Numbered from the stretch's first letter, positions 52,125 through 61,019 are shown. The stretch: DNA of 64,000 nucleotides from Desertimonas flava (GCF_003426815.1 NZ_QKYK01000002.1:124001-188000), one strand, 5' to 3'. Notes: generated by a model from the letters alone, not told the origin. Program-made: numbers and translations.

Positions 52125-52177
52125 GATGAAGTGCCGACCAGGCGCACCGAGTGAGCGCGTGGCGTCGGCACTTCATC
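52125..52177. terminator. Stem-loop after the GH3-reductase unit
   Basis: GATGAAGTGCCGAC pairs perfectly (14 bp) with GTCGGCACTTCATC around a 25-base loop. It lies between the reductase stop and the next gene on the same strand. Confidence 0.75.
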
Positions 52178-52242
52178 GCATCCGGTCCGCAGGCGTGGGC
52201 CACGGACTCGGTGCTGAACGTGGCTCTGACATACTCGGCGGG

Positions 52243-53766
52243 GTGAACAAGGCCATCGGTGGGGCGGTCGCCGTCGCACTCGCAGTCGCTCCGTTGCCCA
52301 CCACCGCTGCAGCGGTAGCGGCCGACGCCCCGTCGGCCGGCGGCATGGGTTCGCCCGACGCCGCCGTGCAGGAGTTCCTCGACGCTGCCCGTGCGTCCGA
52401 CCCGCTCGGTCTGCTCGCCGTGCTCGAGCCGGCCGAGCGTTCTCTCGTCAAGACGATCTACGACCGCAGTGGGGCAGCGGCAGAATCGGCCGGCGGAGTG
52501 GACATCGACGCCCTCCTGCTCGCCCTGCACATCGACATCCAGGCGACGCCACTGACGGTCGAGCAGCTCGCCGACGACGTCGCCTGGGTCACCACCGAAT
52601 CCGTCGGCGTCGACGTCGACATCGACATGGCGGCGGCCGACGCCGCCCTCGCCGTCGATCTCTCGCAGGCCGACTTCTCCGGCGCCGGCCTCGAGCTGGA
52701 GCCGGTGTTCGACGATCTCGGCATCGCTGTGGTGCGCGAGGGCGATGCCTGGTTCGTCTCGGCGCTCTACACCGCGGCGGAGATCGGCCGGCGCAGCGCC
52801 GGCGACGCACCCACCTACGTCTCGGCCGCGCCGGGCGTTGCCCCGGCGGCGACACCGGATGCGGCCGTGGCGGCATTGCTCGCCGCGGTGTCGGCCAAGG
52901 ACGTCGCCGCGGTGTCGGCCGCCCTCACCGGCTACGAGTCCGGACTGGTCGGCGACTTCGGCGGCAACATCGGAGCCGCCCTGCTCGAGGCGGCGCAGCC
53001 CTACGATCTCACCCTGACGCCGGAACGCATGCAGGTCGTCGAGCAGACCGACGACCGTGCCGTGGTCGAGGTGGTCGACTGGACGGCGCTGGTGACCGGG
53101 GGCGACAGCTTCGACAGTCAGCTCGACACCACCCTGAACGTCAGTGGCGAATGCGGTGACTACCGGGTGCTGCACGAGGACGGGGAGTACGAGGAGAGCG
53201 GCGGCTGCCTGTTCGACACGCCGACGATCCTCGACCCGCTCAGCGTGCTCCCCGAGCTCGGCTGGGCGGGCATCCGCTTCGTCACCGTCAACGAGGACGG
53301 CGGATGGCGCGTCTCCCTGCTCGAATCGGTGCTCGGCACGATCGCCCCGACGATCACCGATGCCGTGACGGCGGCAGGTCTCGCCGAGGTGGCTGGTTAC
53401 TTCGTCTTCGAGGACAGCTCGGACGGCTTCTACGAGACGCTCGCCACCCTGGCCGGTGCCGGAGCGTCGACGGCGCCTCCGGGCCAGTCCGTCATCACCC
53501 CGTCCGGCAACGGGCGCATCGCCGTCTTCGCCGTCGAGGGTCCGGCCACCGTGTCCGTCGAGGTCGACGGGGTCGAGGACGAGTGGTCCTGCGCGATGTA
53601 CGTCGGCGGCGGCGAGGACTCAGGCTTCGGTTCGCCGTTCAGTCAGTGCGGCGAGAGCGCCCGCGTCGAGGCCGGCCGTGCGGTGGTGGTCGTCACCGAA
53701 GGCGGCGGGCTGTTCTCGGCCAACGAACCCATCGGGACCGTCATTGCGACGGTGACCCCCGGCTGA
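52243..53766 (+). CDS. Secreted protein with duplicated helical/NTF2-like domain, 507 aa
   Basis: Start GTG at 52243 (VNKAIGG), directly after a CATACT -10-like hexamer, so possibly leaderless. The signal peptide is AIGGAVAVALAVAPLPTTAAAVAA. The mature chain repeats itself: GSPDAAVQEFLDAARASDPLGLLAVL near residue 37 and ATPDAAVAALLAAVSAKDVAAVSAAL near 205, each starting a similar unit, which suggests two tandem NTF2/SnoaL-like domains. Cys pairs occur in GECGDYR...GGCLFD and in the last beta domain (SCAMYV, FSQCGES). No enzyme motif. Function unknown, outside the cytoplasm. Confidence 0.72.
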   Translation: MNKAIGGAVAVALAVAPLPTTAAAVAADAPSAGGMGSPDAAVQEFLDAARASDPLGLLAVLEPAERSLVKTIYDRSGAAAESAGGVDIDALLLALHIDIQATPLTVEQLADDVAWVTTESVGVDVDIDMAAADAALAVDLSQADFSGAGLELEPVFDDLGIAVVREGDAWFVSALYTAAEIGRRSAGDAPTYVSAAPGVAPAATPDAAVAALLAAVSAKDVAAVSAALTGYESGLVGDFGGNIGAALLEAAQPYDLTLTPERMQVVEQTDDRAVVEVVDWTALVTGGDSFDSQLDTTLNVSGECGDYRVLHEDGEYEESGGCLFDTPTILDPLSVLPELGWAGIRFVTVNEDGGWRVSLLESVLGTIAPTITDAVTAAGLAEVAGYFVFEDSSDGFYETLATLAGAGASTAPPGQSVITPSGNGRIAVFAVEGPATVSVEVDGVEDEWSCAMYVGGGEDSGFGSPFSQCGESARVEAGRAVVVVTEGGGLFSANEPIGTVIATVTPG

Positions 53767-53767
53767 C

Positions 53768-54238
53768 TTGCCGGGCACCGGCCCCCTGGCCGCTCGCTGG
53801 CTCGGCACGGGTGTGCTCGAGCGGGTCGTCGTCGCGGTCTGGCGGATACTGCCGTGGATGTCGGTCTGGCTCGTGACCCAACCGGTCGTGCGTGTCGGCC
53901 GCCGGCCCTACCGCATCGGCCGCCTCGCCGAGCGGCTGGAGGCGATCCGCGACATGGAGATCACCCCCAACTGGCTCCCCGACGGACTGCGCTGGCTTCG
54001 TGCGCTCGTCATCGTCACGGCGATCACCGCGGCGTTCTGGCCGCTGCGGCTCCGGCGCTGGCACGCCGTGGTCGCGGCGGCCGCCCTGGCCGCTGCGCTG
54101 GCGACGCACCGGTCCGCGGACACGGCGTCGATCACGTCGCCGACGTGGCAGCTGGCGGCGATCGCCGTGGCGACCGGTGCGGTCGTCCTTGCGGCCCTCG
54201 CACCGATCCGGCTCGGCGGACCGCGTCGAGGTGCGTGA
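53768..54238 (+). CDS. Small membrane protein, 156 aa
   Basis: A GC-biased open frame with at least two hydrophobic helices near the C-terminus (WLRALVIVTAITAAFWPL, WQLAAIAVATGAVVLAALAPI) plus a hydrophobic start (VVVAVWRILPWMSVWLVTQPVV). The TTG at 53768, one base after the previous stop, gives the longest form; the GTG at 53811 or ATG at 53857 are alternatives. No family recognised. Codon use argues that it is real. A hairpin follows. Confidence 0.55.
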   Translation: MPGTGPLAARWLGTGVLERVVVAVWRILPWMSVWLVTQPVVRVGRRPYRIGRLAERLEAIRDMEITPNWLPDGLRWLRALVIVTAITAAFWPLRLRRWHAVVAAAALAAALATHRSADTASITSPTWQLAAIAVATGAVVLAALAPIRLGGPRRGA

Positions 54239-54242
54239 CCTC

Positions 54243-54268
54243 ACGGTTGGTGCCAGGGCACCAACCGT
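54243..54268. terminator. Hairpin between convergent genes
   Basis: ACGGTTGGTGC pairs with GCACCAACCGT; the core reads GTGCCAGGGCAC. It lies between the membrane-protein gene and ung, which converge. Confidence 0.75.
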
Positions 54269-54285
54269 CAGGTCGTGCGGGAGGT

Positions 54286-54945
54286 TCAGAGGCGCCAGTC
54301 GATCGGGGGGAGGCCAGCGGCCTCGAGCGCAGCGTTGGTGCGAGAGAACGGCTTCGAGCCGAAGAAGCCGTTGTGCGCCGACAATGGTGACGGGTGGGCC
54401 GACTCGATGATCGTGTGGCGCCCGGTGTCGACGAGTGCCTTCTTCTTGCGCGCGTGTCCGCCCCACAGGATGAACACGACGGGGTGTGGTTTGGCGTTCA
54501 CGGCGCGGATGACCTCGTCGGTGAACGTCTCCCAGCCCTTGCCCTGATGCGACGCGGCAGCGCCGCCGCGCACGGTGAGCGTGGTGTTGAGGAGCAGGAC
54601 GCCCTGCCGGGCCCACGATTCCAGGTTGCCCGACCGGGGCGGTTCGATGCCGAGGTCGTCCCGCAGTTCCTTGTAGATGTTGACCAGCGAGGGCGGCGGC
54701 GGCACACCGTCGCTCACCGAGAAGCACAGACCGTGGGCCTGGCGGGGACCGTGATACGGATCCTGACCGAGGATGACGACCCTGGTGTCGGCGTAGGGCG
54801 TGAGGTGCAGGGCGGCGAAGACCTGGTCGTGTGGCGGGTACACCGGATGCCGCTCCCGCTCGGCGCGCACGAACTCCTGAAGCGGGCCCCAGTACGGCTT
54901 GGCGAGCTCGGCGCGCAGCACGGGGTTCCAGTCGGTGACAGGCAC
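54286..54945 (-). CDS. ung: Uracil-DNA glycosylase, family 1
   Basis: 219 aa. The catalytic water-activating loop is GQDPYHGPRQAHGL with Asp62, the minor-groove loop is HPSPLSAHNGFFG, and WGPLQEF and NTTLTVRGGAAASH are further family blocks. It removes uracil from DNA in base-excision repair. The GTG at 54945 (VPVTDWNPVL) has GGGTGGC just upstream and gives the normal length; the frame extends further but without support. Divergent from the PLP-enzyme gene. Confidence 0.95.
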   Translation of the reverse strand: MPVTDWNPVLRAELAKPYWGPLQEFVRAERERHPVYPPHDQVFAALHLTPYADTRVVILGQDPYHGPRQAHGLCFSVSDGVPPPPSLVNIYKELRDDLGIEPPRSGNLESWARQGVLLLNTTLTVRGGAAASHQGKGWETFTDEVIRAVNAKPHPVVFILWGGHARKKKALVDTGRHTIIESAHPSPLSAHNGFFGSKPFSRTNAALEAAGLPPIDWRL

Positions 54946-55007
54946 GCCACCCAGATTGGCACGGTGACGGCGTCGAACCCGGGGTCGCCACGTACGATCG
55001 CCGGACG

Positions 55008-56129
55008 ATGGCGTCAGACGAGGAACGAGTCGAAGTAGGAGTGGATTCAGACGAGGAACGAGTCGGAGTCGAAGCGGACGAATCGAGGAGAGCGATCGAG
55101 CGAGCCCTCGCCCTGCTCGAGCCCCTGCCCCGGTCCGTGCTCGGCACGCTGCCAACGCCACTCGAACGCGGCCCGGGGCTCCCCGGCGGTGCACGGTTGT
55201 GGGTGAAGCGCGACGATCTCACCGGGCTCGGCGCCGGCGGCAACAAGGTGCGCAAGCTGGAGTTCCTCTGTGGCGAGGCCCTCCGCGCCGGGGCGCGTTC
55301 GCTGATCACGGTCGGGGCCGACCAGTCCAATCACTGTCGAATCACCGCCGCCGCGGGCGCCGTCCTCGGCCTCGACGTGCACCTCGTCGTGTCCGGCGAC
55401 CGTCCGCCCCACGCCGAGGGCAACCAGCTGCTCGCCGGCCTGTTCGGCGCCCAGATGCACTACGTGGGGTGCCCGCCGACGCACTGGGGCGAGCTCGAGA
55501 TCGCCCGGGAGCAGCTCACCGACGAGCTGCAGGCCGAAGGGGCCAGGCCGCACTCGATTCCGATCGGGGGAAGCACGCCGACCGGGGCGCTGGGCTACGT
55601 CGCCGGCTACGTCGAGCTCGTCTCCCAACTGCTCGATGCCGGCATTCGCCCGGCCGCCGTAGTGCACACCTCGTCGAGCGGCGGCACGCACGCCGGGCTC
55701 GTCGCCGGTCGGGCGCTGCTGCGGGCGCTCGGAGCAACGAACACACCACCCGTGCTGGCGATCGGCGTCGCCAAGGGCGTCGTGGTCGGCCACCCCGACA
55801 TCGCCGAGCTCGCCGGCGAGGCGCTCGAACTGCTCGGCGCCGACGGCGTCGCCGCGTCGGCCGGCATCACCGCGGACGACGTCGAGCTCGACGGTCGTTG
55901 GCTGGGCGACGACTACGCCGCGCCCTCGGCCGCCGGCGACGAGGCGATCCGCTGGGCAGCGGTGCACGGCGGCTGGCTGCTCGATCGCACCTACAGCGGC
56001 AAGGGCTTCGCCGGGCTGCTCGGCAATGCCGTGGCCGGAAGGTGGGGTCCCGGCGACGAGGTGGTGTTCATCCACACGGGTGGTCTGCCCGCGCTGTTCA
56101 CCACCGGCGGCGCACCGCACCCCGGGTGA
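55008..56129 (+). CDS. D-cysteine desulfhydrase / ACC-deaminase-like PLP enzyme
   Basis: 373 aa fold-type II PLP protein. The cofactor Lys80 is in GAGGNKVRKLEF; DQSNHCRITAAAGAVLG and SSSGGTHAGLVAG (phosphate loop) follow, and the end TYSGKGFAGLLG and VFIHTGGLPALF are the DcyD/ACC-deaminase signature. It should act on D-cysteine or 1-aminocyclopropane-1-carboxylate. The first about 27 residues are an acidic extension encoded by a 33-bp direct repeat (TCAGACGAGGAACGAGTCG at 55014 and 55047). Start ATG at 55008. Confidence 0.85.
   Translation: MASDEERVEVGVDSDEERVGVEADESRRAIERALALLEPLPRSVLGTLPTPLERGPGLPGGARLWVKRDDLTGLGAGGNKVRKLEFLCGEALRAGARSLITVGADQSNHCRITAAAGAVLGLDVHLVVSGDRPPHAEGNQLLAGLFGAQMHYVGCPPTHWGELEIAREQLTDELQAEGARPHSIPIGGSTPTGALGYVAGYVELVSQLLDAGIRPAAVVHTSSSGGTHAGLVAGRALLRALGATNTPPVLAIGVAKGVVVGHPDIAELAGEALELLGADGVAASAGITADDVELDGRWLGDDYAAPSAAGDEAIRWAAVHGGWLLDRTYSGKGFAGLLGNAVAGRWGPGDEVVFIHTGGLPALFTTGGAPHPG
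55014..55065 (+). repeat. 33-bp-period direct repeat in the 5' end of the PLP-enzyme gene
   Basis: TCAGACGAGGAACGAGTCG occurs at 55014-55032 and again at 55047-55065, in frame, giving SDEERVEVGVD / SDEERVGVEAD. A third, degenerate unit follows. Confidence 0.85.
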
Positions 56130-56232
56130 TCCCCCAGCGGCCGTCGCGGTGGCGACCGTCGCCGAGATGGCCGCCCCAGAGAGGGCAATCGGCACACATG
56201 ATCGGCTCTGCCGATGGGAATATCCTGGAGGA

Positions 56233-57201
56233 ATGAGCGAGATTCTCGAGGTCGATCTCCTGGCGTTCGAGCGCGGTGACACGTCGCAGCGCCGGGCGGT
56301 GGTCGACGGTGTGCGGCGAAGCCTCGAGACGGGGTTCGTGCTGACTCGCCACGACCTGTCGGGCGACCTCCTCGACACGGCGTACGGGATGCTCCAGGAG
56401 TTCTTCACCGCGCCGCTCGAGGACAAGCAGCGTTCGAATGTGCCCGGCGCGCACGGCCAGACGGGCTACACCGGCGTGCTGGTCGAGACCGCGGCGTCGA
56501 GCGATCAGCCCGACTGGAAGGAGATGCTCAACTGGTCGACCCCGATCGAGCCGGGTCACCCGCTGAAGCGCAAGTTCCCGGCGGCGTATCCCGATCAGGT
56601 GCTCCCCGACGACGTCGTGCCCGGCATCTCCAAGCTGCTCTACGAGTTCCACGACACGATCGCCGACCTCCAGCGCCGCTTCCTGCGGATCATCGCCGAG
56701 GGCATCGGCTGCCACGAGACGTTCTTCGACGAGATGGTCGACTCCGGGCCCACCCTCACGCGGGCCATCCGGTATCCGGCGATGCAGGAGGCCCCGGCCG
56801 GCGGGACCCACGTGTGGGCGGCCGAGCACGGCGACATCAACCTGATCACCGCCCTGCCTCGCGCCACGGCGCCGGGGCTCCAGGTCAAGGTGGACGGCGA
56901 ATGGGTCGACGCCGTCGCCCCTGACGGGCAGGTCATCATCAACACCGGCATCATGCTGGAACGCCTGACCAATGGTCGCATCCCGATCGGCTGGCATCGC
57001 GTCGTCGCCGCCCCTGGCTACGAGGGCGAGCGCTACAGCGTGGTGCAGTTCTGCCATCCGCGGCCGTGGACGATCCTGTCGCCGGTGCCCAGCTGCTGTA
57101 CGCCCGAGACACCGCAGCGTTTCCACGCGCTCAGTGCCGCCGACGCGCTCGACGAGGTGCTCTACCAGATCAACCTGGTCGAGGACGCCCGGCGGCTATG
57201 A
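56233..57201 (+). CDS. 2-oxoglutarate/Fe(II) oxygenase, isopenicillin-N-synthase-like family
   Basis: 322 aa. The N-terminal DIOX_N-type part (FERGDTSQRRAVVDGVRRSLETGFVLTRH) precedes the jelly-roll core. Iron ligands are His199 and Asp201 in AAEHGDINLIT and His255 in GWHRVVAA; the 2OG-binding Arg-x-Ser is at 267-269 (ERYSVVQF). ATG at 56233 with GGAGGA directly upstream, though the spacing is tight. Substrate unknown; it is followed by a ROK kinase after 30 bp. Confidence 0.88.
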   Translation: MSEILEVDLLAFERGDTSQRRAVVDGVRRSLETGFVLTRHDLSGDLLDTAYGMLQEFFTAPLEDKQRSNVPGAHGQTGYTGVLVETAASSDQPDWKEMLNWSTPIEPGHPLKRKFPAAYPDQVLPDDVVPGISKLLYEFHDTIADLQRRFLRIIAEGIGCHETFFDEMVDSGPTLTRAIRYPAMQEAPAGGTHVWAAEHGDINLITALPRATAPGLQVKVDGEWVDAVAPDGQVIINTGIMLERLTNGRIPIGWHRVVAAPGYEGERYSVVQFCHPRPWTILSPVPSCCTPETPQRFHALSAADALDEVLYQINLVEDARRL

Positions 57202-57231
57202 CATCGCTCCCGTCCCCGATCTCGGGCGCCG

Positions 57232-58263
57232 ATGTCTGACGGCGCGTTCTCCGACGCCGACGAGAACCGGCTCGACGTCATCGCCGAGCCCGACGACGGC
57301 GGTGATCCGACCGAGGCGCTCGAGCCGCCGAAGCCGTTCGCCCCGGCCGTCCTCGCCGTCGACATCAGCGGCTCGCGGTTCGCCGCTGGACTCGTGTCGA
57401 CGAAGGGCGAGCTCGTCGACCGCTCGGTGGCGGAGGTCAACCCCGACGGAACGGCCGAGGCCCACTTCACCAACCTCGCAACCATCGTCGAGCAGCAGCT
57501 CGAGCTCGCCGACAAGCACGAGCTGCGGGTCGCCGCGGTCGGCATCGGCAGCTCGGGACCGATCACGCTCAATTGTGAGACGGTTTCGCCCGTCAACCTC
57601 CCGGCGTGGCGCGAGTTCCCGCTGCGTGAGCGCCTGCGGGAGCTGACGTCGAAGCGGGTGTACGGAGATCTCGACGGCAAGGCGCTGGCTCTCGGCGAGG
57701 GCTGGAAGGGCGCCGCCAAGGGCTACGACAACTACTGCGTCATCAGCGTCTCCACGGGTGTCGGCGGCGGCATCGTGCTCGACGGCGAACTCCTCGACGG
57801 CGCCTCGTCGAACGCTGGCCACGTGGGCCACATCACCGTCGAGCCGAACGGCCGCCGGTGCGGCTGCGGCGCCCGAGGGTGCCTCGAGGCGGAGGCCTCG
57901 GGACTGGCCATCGAGGCGATCACCGGACGCTCGCCCACCGAACCCACCTACGAGATCATGCAGCGCACCGGGCGCCTCGTCGGCCGGGCGGCGGCGTCGC
58001 TGTGCAACCTCCTCGACCTCGAGCTGGTGGTCGTCGGGGGCAGCGTGGCGCTGGGGTTCGCGGCGACGTTCTTCAACGCCGCGCAGGAAGAGCTCAGCAC
58101 CGATGCGCGCTTGCCCTACAGTCGGCACGCACGCATCACGCCGACCCGTCTCGGCGACCGCGGTTCGCTCATCGGGGCGGGCGCGGTCGGCATCCGCGGC
58201 TGGCAGCGCGATCGGGCCAAGGCCAGGCAGGCCGCGGCTGCTGAACGGAGGGCAGCATCATGA
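57232..58263 (+). CDS. ROK family sugar kinase (glucokinase-like)
   Basis: 343 aa. An acidic N-terminal lead of about 38 residues is followed by VLAVDISGSRFAAGLV (ATP site), GDLDGKALALGE with the catalytic Asp, and STGVGGGIV. The zinc motif is complete: GHVGHITVEPNGRRCGCGARGCLE, unlike the other ROK protein in the window. It phosphorylates glucose or a related sugar. It overlaps the metallopeptidase gene by four bases (ATGA). Confidence 0.88.
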   Translation: MSDGAFSDADENRLDVIAEPDDGGDPTEALEPPKPFAPAVLAVDISGSRFAAGLVSTKGELVDRSVAEVNPDGTAEAHFTNLATIVEQQLELADKHELRVAAVGIGSSGPITLNCETVSPVNLPAWREFPLRERLRELTSKRVYGDLDGKALALGEGWKGAAKGYDNYCVISVSTGVGGGIVLDGELLDGASSNAGHVGHITVEPNGRRCGCGARGCLEAEASGLAIEAITGRSPTEPTYEIMQRTGRLVGRAAASLCNLLDLELVVVGGSVALGFAATFFNAAQEELSTDARLPYSRHARITPTRLGDRGSLIGAGAVGIRGWQRDRAKARQAAAAERRAAS

Positions 58264-59159
58264 CGAGGATTCGCAGTACCGACAGCAGCCGGGTGCAGGA
58301 CCGGCGCGGTCAGGGCGGCGGCGGTGGACTCGCCTTCCCCGGACTGGGCGGGGGCGGAGGCGGCCTCGGACTGCCGATGAAGAGCGGCGGCGGGTTGATC
58401 GGCCTGCTGATCGTGGCCGCCATCATCTTCCTCCCGAAGCTGTTCGGCGGGAGCACCAGCAACCTGACCGGGGGAGGCGGGGGCGAGGTGGCGACGGGGG
58501 ACGACGACACGTGTGAGAGCGACCTCGAGCAGACGCTGTGCGGGGCCAACGAGGATGTCCAGGACTTCTGGGAGCGGGAGTATCCCAGTGCGTTCGGCAG
58601 CGAGTTCGACGACACCGACATGGTGTTCTTCTCCGGAAGCGTCGCCACGGGGTGCGGGACGGCATCGTCGCAGACCGGGCCGTTCTACTGCCCGGCCGAC
58701 CGGTACGTGTACTTCGATCTCGACTTCCTCGTCCAGTTGCAGGACCAGTTCGGCGCGACGGGAGACCTCGCCGCGCAGTACATCGTGGCCCACGAGTTCG
58801 GCCACCACGTGCAGAACCTCACCGGGCAGAATCAGCCTCCGTCCGACTTTCAGGGCACCGAGAACCAGTGGTCGGTGCTCGTCGAGCTGCAGGCCGACTG
58901 CTACGCCGGCGTGTGGGCGCAGGACGCCGCCCAGCGCGAGGACCGCAACGGCCTGCCGCTGTTCGAAGAGGGCGAGATCAACGAGGCGATCAACGCCGCC
59001 GGTGCGGTCGGCGACGACCGCATCCAGATGCAGACGCAAGGCCGGACGAACCCGGAGACGTACACGCACGGCACGTCCGAGCAGCGCCAGACTGCGTTCA
59101 AGACGGGTTACACGACCGGCGATCCGGCCGAATGTGATCCCCGCTCCTGGCTGACGTGA
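58260..59159 (+). CDS. Neutral zinc metallopeptidase (YpfJ family), membrane-anchored
   Basis: 299 aa. A Gly-rich cytosolic head (many GGGGG runs) leads to one transmembrane helix (GGGLIGLLIVAAIIFLPKLFGG), then the external domain with HEFGHH (about residues 178-183) and the third ligand Glu in ELQADCYAGVWAQD. Six Cys in the outer part suggest disulfides. By family (PF04228) a zinc protease of unknown client. Start ATG at 58260, coupled to the ROK kinase gene by ATGA. Confidence 0.9.
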   Translation: MTRIRSTDSSRVQDRRGQGGGGGLAFPGLGGGGGGLGLPMKSGGGLIGLLIVAAIIFLPKLFGGSTSNLTGGGGGEVATGDDDTCESDLEQTLCGANEDVQDFWEREYPSAFGSEFDDTDMVFFSGSVATGCGTASSQTGPFYCPADRYVYFDLDFLVQLQDQFGATGDLAAQYIVAHEFGHHVQNLTGQNQPPSDFQGTENQWSVLVELQADCYAGVWAQDAAQREDRNGLPLFEEGEINEAINAAGAVGDDRIQMQTQGRTNPETYTHGTSEQRQTAFKTGYTTGDPAECDPRSWLT

Positions 59160-59201
59160 TCCCGACGCGGCGGAGACGTCGCGCCCAATAGCCTCGCTGG
59201 C

Positions 59202-59849
59202 GTGACGCGCCCACAACGCTCCCTCGTCGCGGCCTGCGCCGCTGTGATCCTCGCCGCGACCGCGATGTTCGCGTCCTCGGCGAGTGCCACCGTTCCGCCG
59301 GACGACATCTTGTTCGGCACCGTCACCGTGACGGGATCGCCACTGCCGCTGTACAGCGAGAACATGCAGTCGGGCGCCGAGCCCGATACGGCGGTTGGTC
59401 TCGCCGTGCCCGTGGTGGCCGGTGCCGACTACGACGGCCGGCCGGTCACGATCGATCCGGCGACCCAGGGGCCCACGCTCGTCGTGCTGATCAGCCACTG
59501 GTGCCCGCACTGCAACGTCATGGTCGACGTCCTCGCCAAATGGCGCCGGGCCTCCGAGGCGCCCAAGCAGCTGCGCGTCGTCGGCATCAGCGTGGGCGCC
59601 GACCCGACGAGGGAGAACTTCCCGCCGGCCGAGTGGCTGGTATCGGACGCCGACTGGCGGTGGCCGGTGATCGCCGACGACGGCCAGGGCAGCGGGCTGT
59701 TGGCCTACGGCGGCATCTCGTTCCCGATGTTCGTGCTCGTGTCCTCGGCCGGGACGCTGGTGTGGCGGGGGTCGGGCGAGATGTCGATCGAGACGCTGAT
59801 GGCGCAGATCGATGCCGCCCTCGCCGCCGAACCGACGACTCCGAGATAG
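59202..59849 (+). CDS. TlpA/ResA-like thioredoxin-fold secreted protein
   Basis: 215 aa. Signal peptide LVAACAAVILAATAMFASSASA. The thioredoxin motif is WCPHC (W100-C104) after PTLVVLISH, with the cis-Pro in GISFPMFVLV; GISVGADPTRENFPPAEWL is the insertion typical of TlpA/AhpC-TSA types. It acts outside the membrane as a disulfide reductase or oxidase. Start GTG at 59202. The TAG stop lies inside the following hairpin. Confidence 0.85.
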   Translation: MTRPQRSLVAACAAVILAATAMFASSASATVPPDDILFGTVTVTGSPLPLYSENMQSGAEPDTAVGLAVPVVAGADYDGRPVTIDPATQGPTLVVLISHWCPHCNVMVDVLAKWRRASEAPKQLRVVGISVGADPTRENFPPAEWLVSDADWRWPVIADDGQGSGLLAYGGISFPMFVLVSSAGTLVWRGSGEMSIETLMAQIDAALAAEPTTPR

Positions 59850-59868
59850 TGCCTGGCACTATCTCGGA
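59840..59868. terminator. Hairpin overlapping the stop codon of the thioredoxin gene
   Basis: TCCGAGATAGTGC pairs with GCACTATCTCGGA; the core reads GTGCCTGGCAC. The TAG of the plus-strand gene is part of the left arm, and the DUF418-type gene ends 6 bp away on the other strand. Confidence 0.8.
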
Positions 59869-59873
59869 GAATC

Positions 59874-61019
59874 TCAGTTGCCCAGTTTGCGGTACACCCA
59901 CTCGACGGGGCCGATGCCGAACCGGCGGTGCCACACCGATCCGGCGGCGATGGCGATGACCCAGTAGACGAGGGCGAAGGTGAGCGCCAGGTCGAGGCCG
60001 GCCGGCTCGACCCAGCCCATCCAGCGCACGACGAAGTTGAAGACGAGGGCGTGCAGGACGTACAGCGTGAGGCTCATCTGCCCGGCGTGGGCGAGGAGCT
60101 TGACGATCGCCGATTTCGAGCAGGCCGTGGCGATGGCGTAGATCACGCCGAACGCGGCGAGTGACGTGCCGAGGGCGCTGGCCGTATACAGCAGACCGCG
60201 GTCGAACGGGTCGTCGGTCCAGATCGCCTGCGACAACGGCCCGGCCGTCTCCTGGGTGAGCGTGTCCGACAGCACGCGGGCGAAGCCGAACAGCGTGATG
60301 CCGCCGATGATGCAGATCGGTTGCCACCACTGCGTGCGCAACACCCGACCGAGGATCAGCCCGGCGCAGAAGAACGCCAGCCACGGGAACAGTGGGTGCG
60401 TGCCGTTGACGAAGACGTTGAACAGCAGGCCGCGCGGCGACCCGTGGCCGGGGTTGTACAGCCACGTCGGCGAACCCTCCGCCCGTTCGAGACCCCACCA
60501 GTGGATGCCCCAGCCGATGAACGCGGCAGCCACACCGATGCCGGCGAGGGCGAGGGATGGCAGCGTGAACATGAACGCGGCGAGGAAGAACATCGCGCCG
60601 TAGTACGGCAGGATCGACCCCGCCCAGATCTCGTAGAAGATCAGCCCGAACCCGTACAGCAGCAGCCCGCGGCGCATCAGCGTCCAGCGCTTGGCGGCGA
60701 CGGCGGCGGGATTGCCGATCGACCTGCGGGTGAGCAGCGTGACTCCCACGCCTGCCGTGAGCACGAACGTGGCGGCGAACCTGGTGCCGAGCGGGCCGGT
60801 CCAGGGATCGAACACGCGGCCCCAGAAGTTGCGGGACCTCTCACCGCCGAGGTTGATGAGGTAGCCGTGGAAGTTCATCAGCACGACGCCGATGAGGGCG
60901 ACGGCCCGGACGACGTCGGGCCCGATGAGGCGCTCGCCGCCGGCGGCCAGCGGCTGGGCGGGCAGCGCCGGGATCTCGGGCTCCATCGGCGCTGCGGGCG
61001 GTGCGGTCACCGCGCTCAT
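59874..61019 (-). CDS. DUF418-type (YeiB-like) multispanning membrane protein
   Basis: 381 aa with about ten transmembrane helices. RLIGPDVVRAVALIGVVLMNFHGYL at the start and a C-terminal DUF418 region (GLIFYEIWAGSILPYYG, LLAHAGQMSLTLYVLHALVF) resemble the DUF1624/DUF418 membrane acyltransferase superfamily, which has the D-x-x-R and Asn-Phe-His pattern seen here. Substrate unknown. It overlaps the racemase-like gene by four bases (ATGA) at 61016-61019 and ends the mycofactocin-linked run. Confidence 0.8.
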   Translation of the reverse strand: MSAVTAPPAAPMEPEIPALPAQPLAAGGERLIGPDVVRAVALIGVVLMNFHGYLINLGGERSRNFWGRVFDPWTGPLGTRFAATFVLTAGVGVTLLTRRSIGNPAAVAAKRWTLMRRGLLLYGFGLIFYEIWAGSILPYYGAMFFLAAFMFTLPSLALAGIGVAAAFIGWGIHWWGLERAEGSPTWLYNPGHGSPRGLLFNVFVNGTHPLFPWLAFFCAGLILGRVLRTQWWQPICIIGGITLFGFARVLSDTLTQETAGPLSQAIWTDDPFDRGLLYTASALGTSLAAFGVIYAIATACSKSAIVKLLAHAGQMSLTLYVLHALVFNFVVRWMGWVEPAGLDLALTFALVYWVIAIAAGSVWHRRFGIGPVEWVYRKLGN

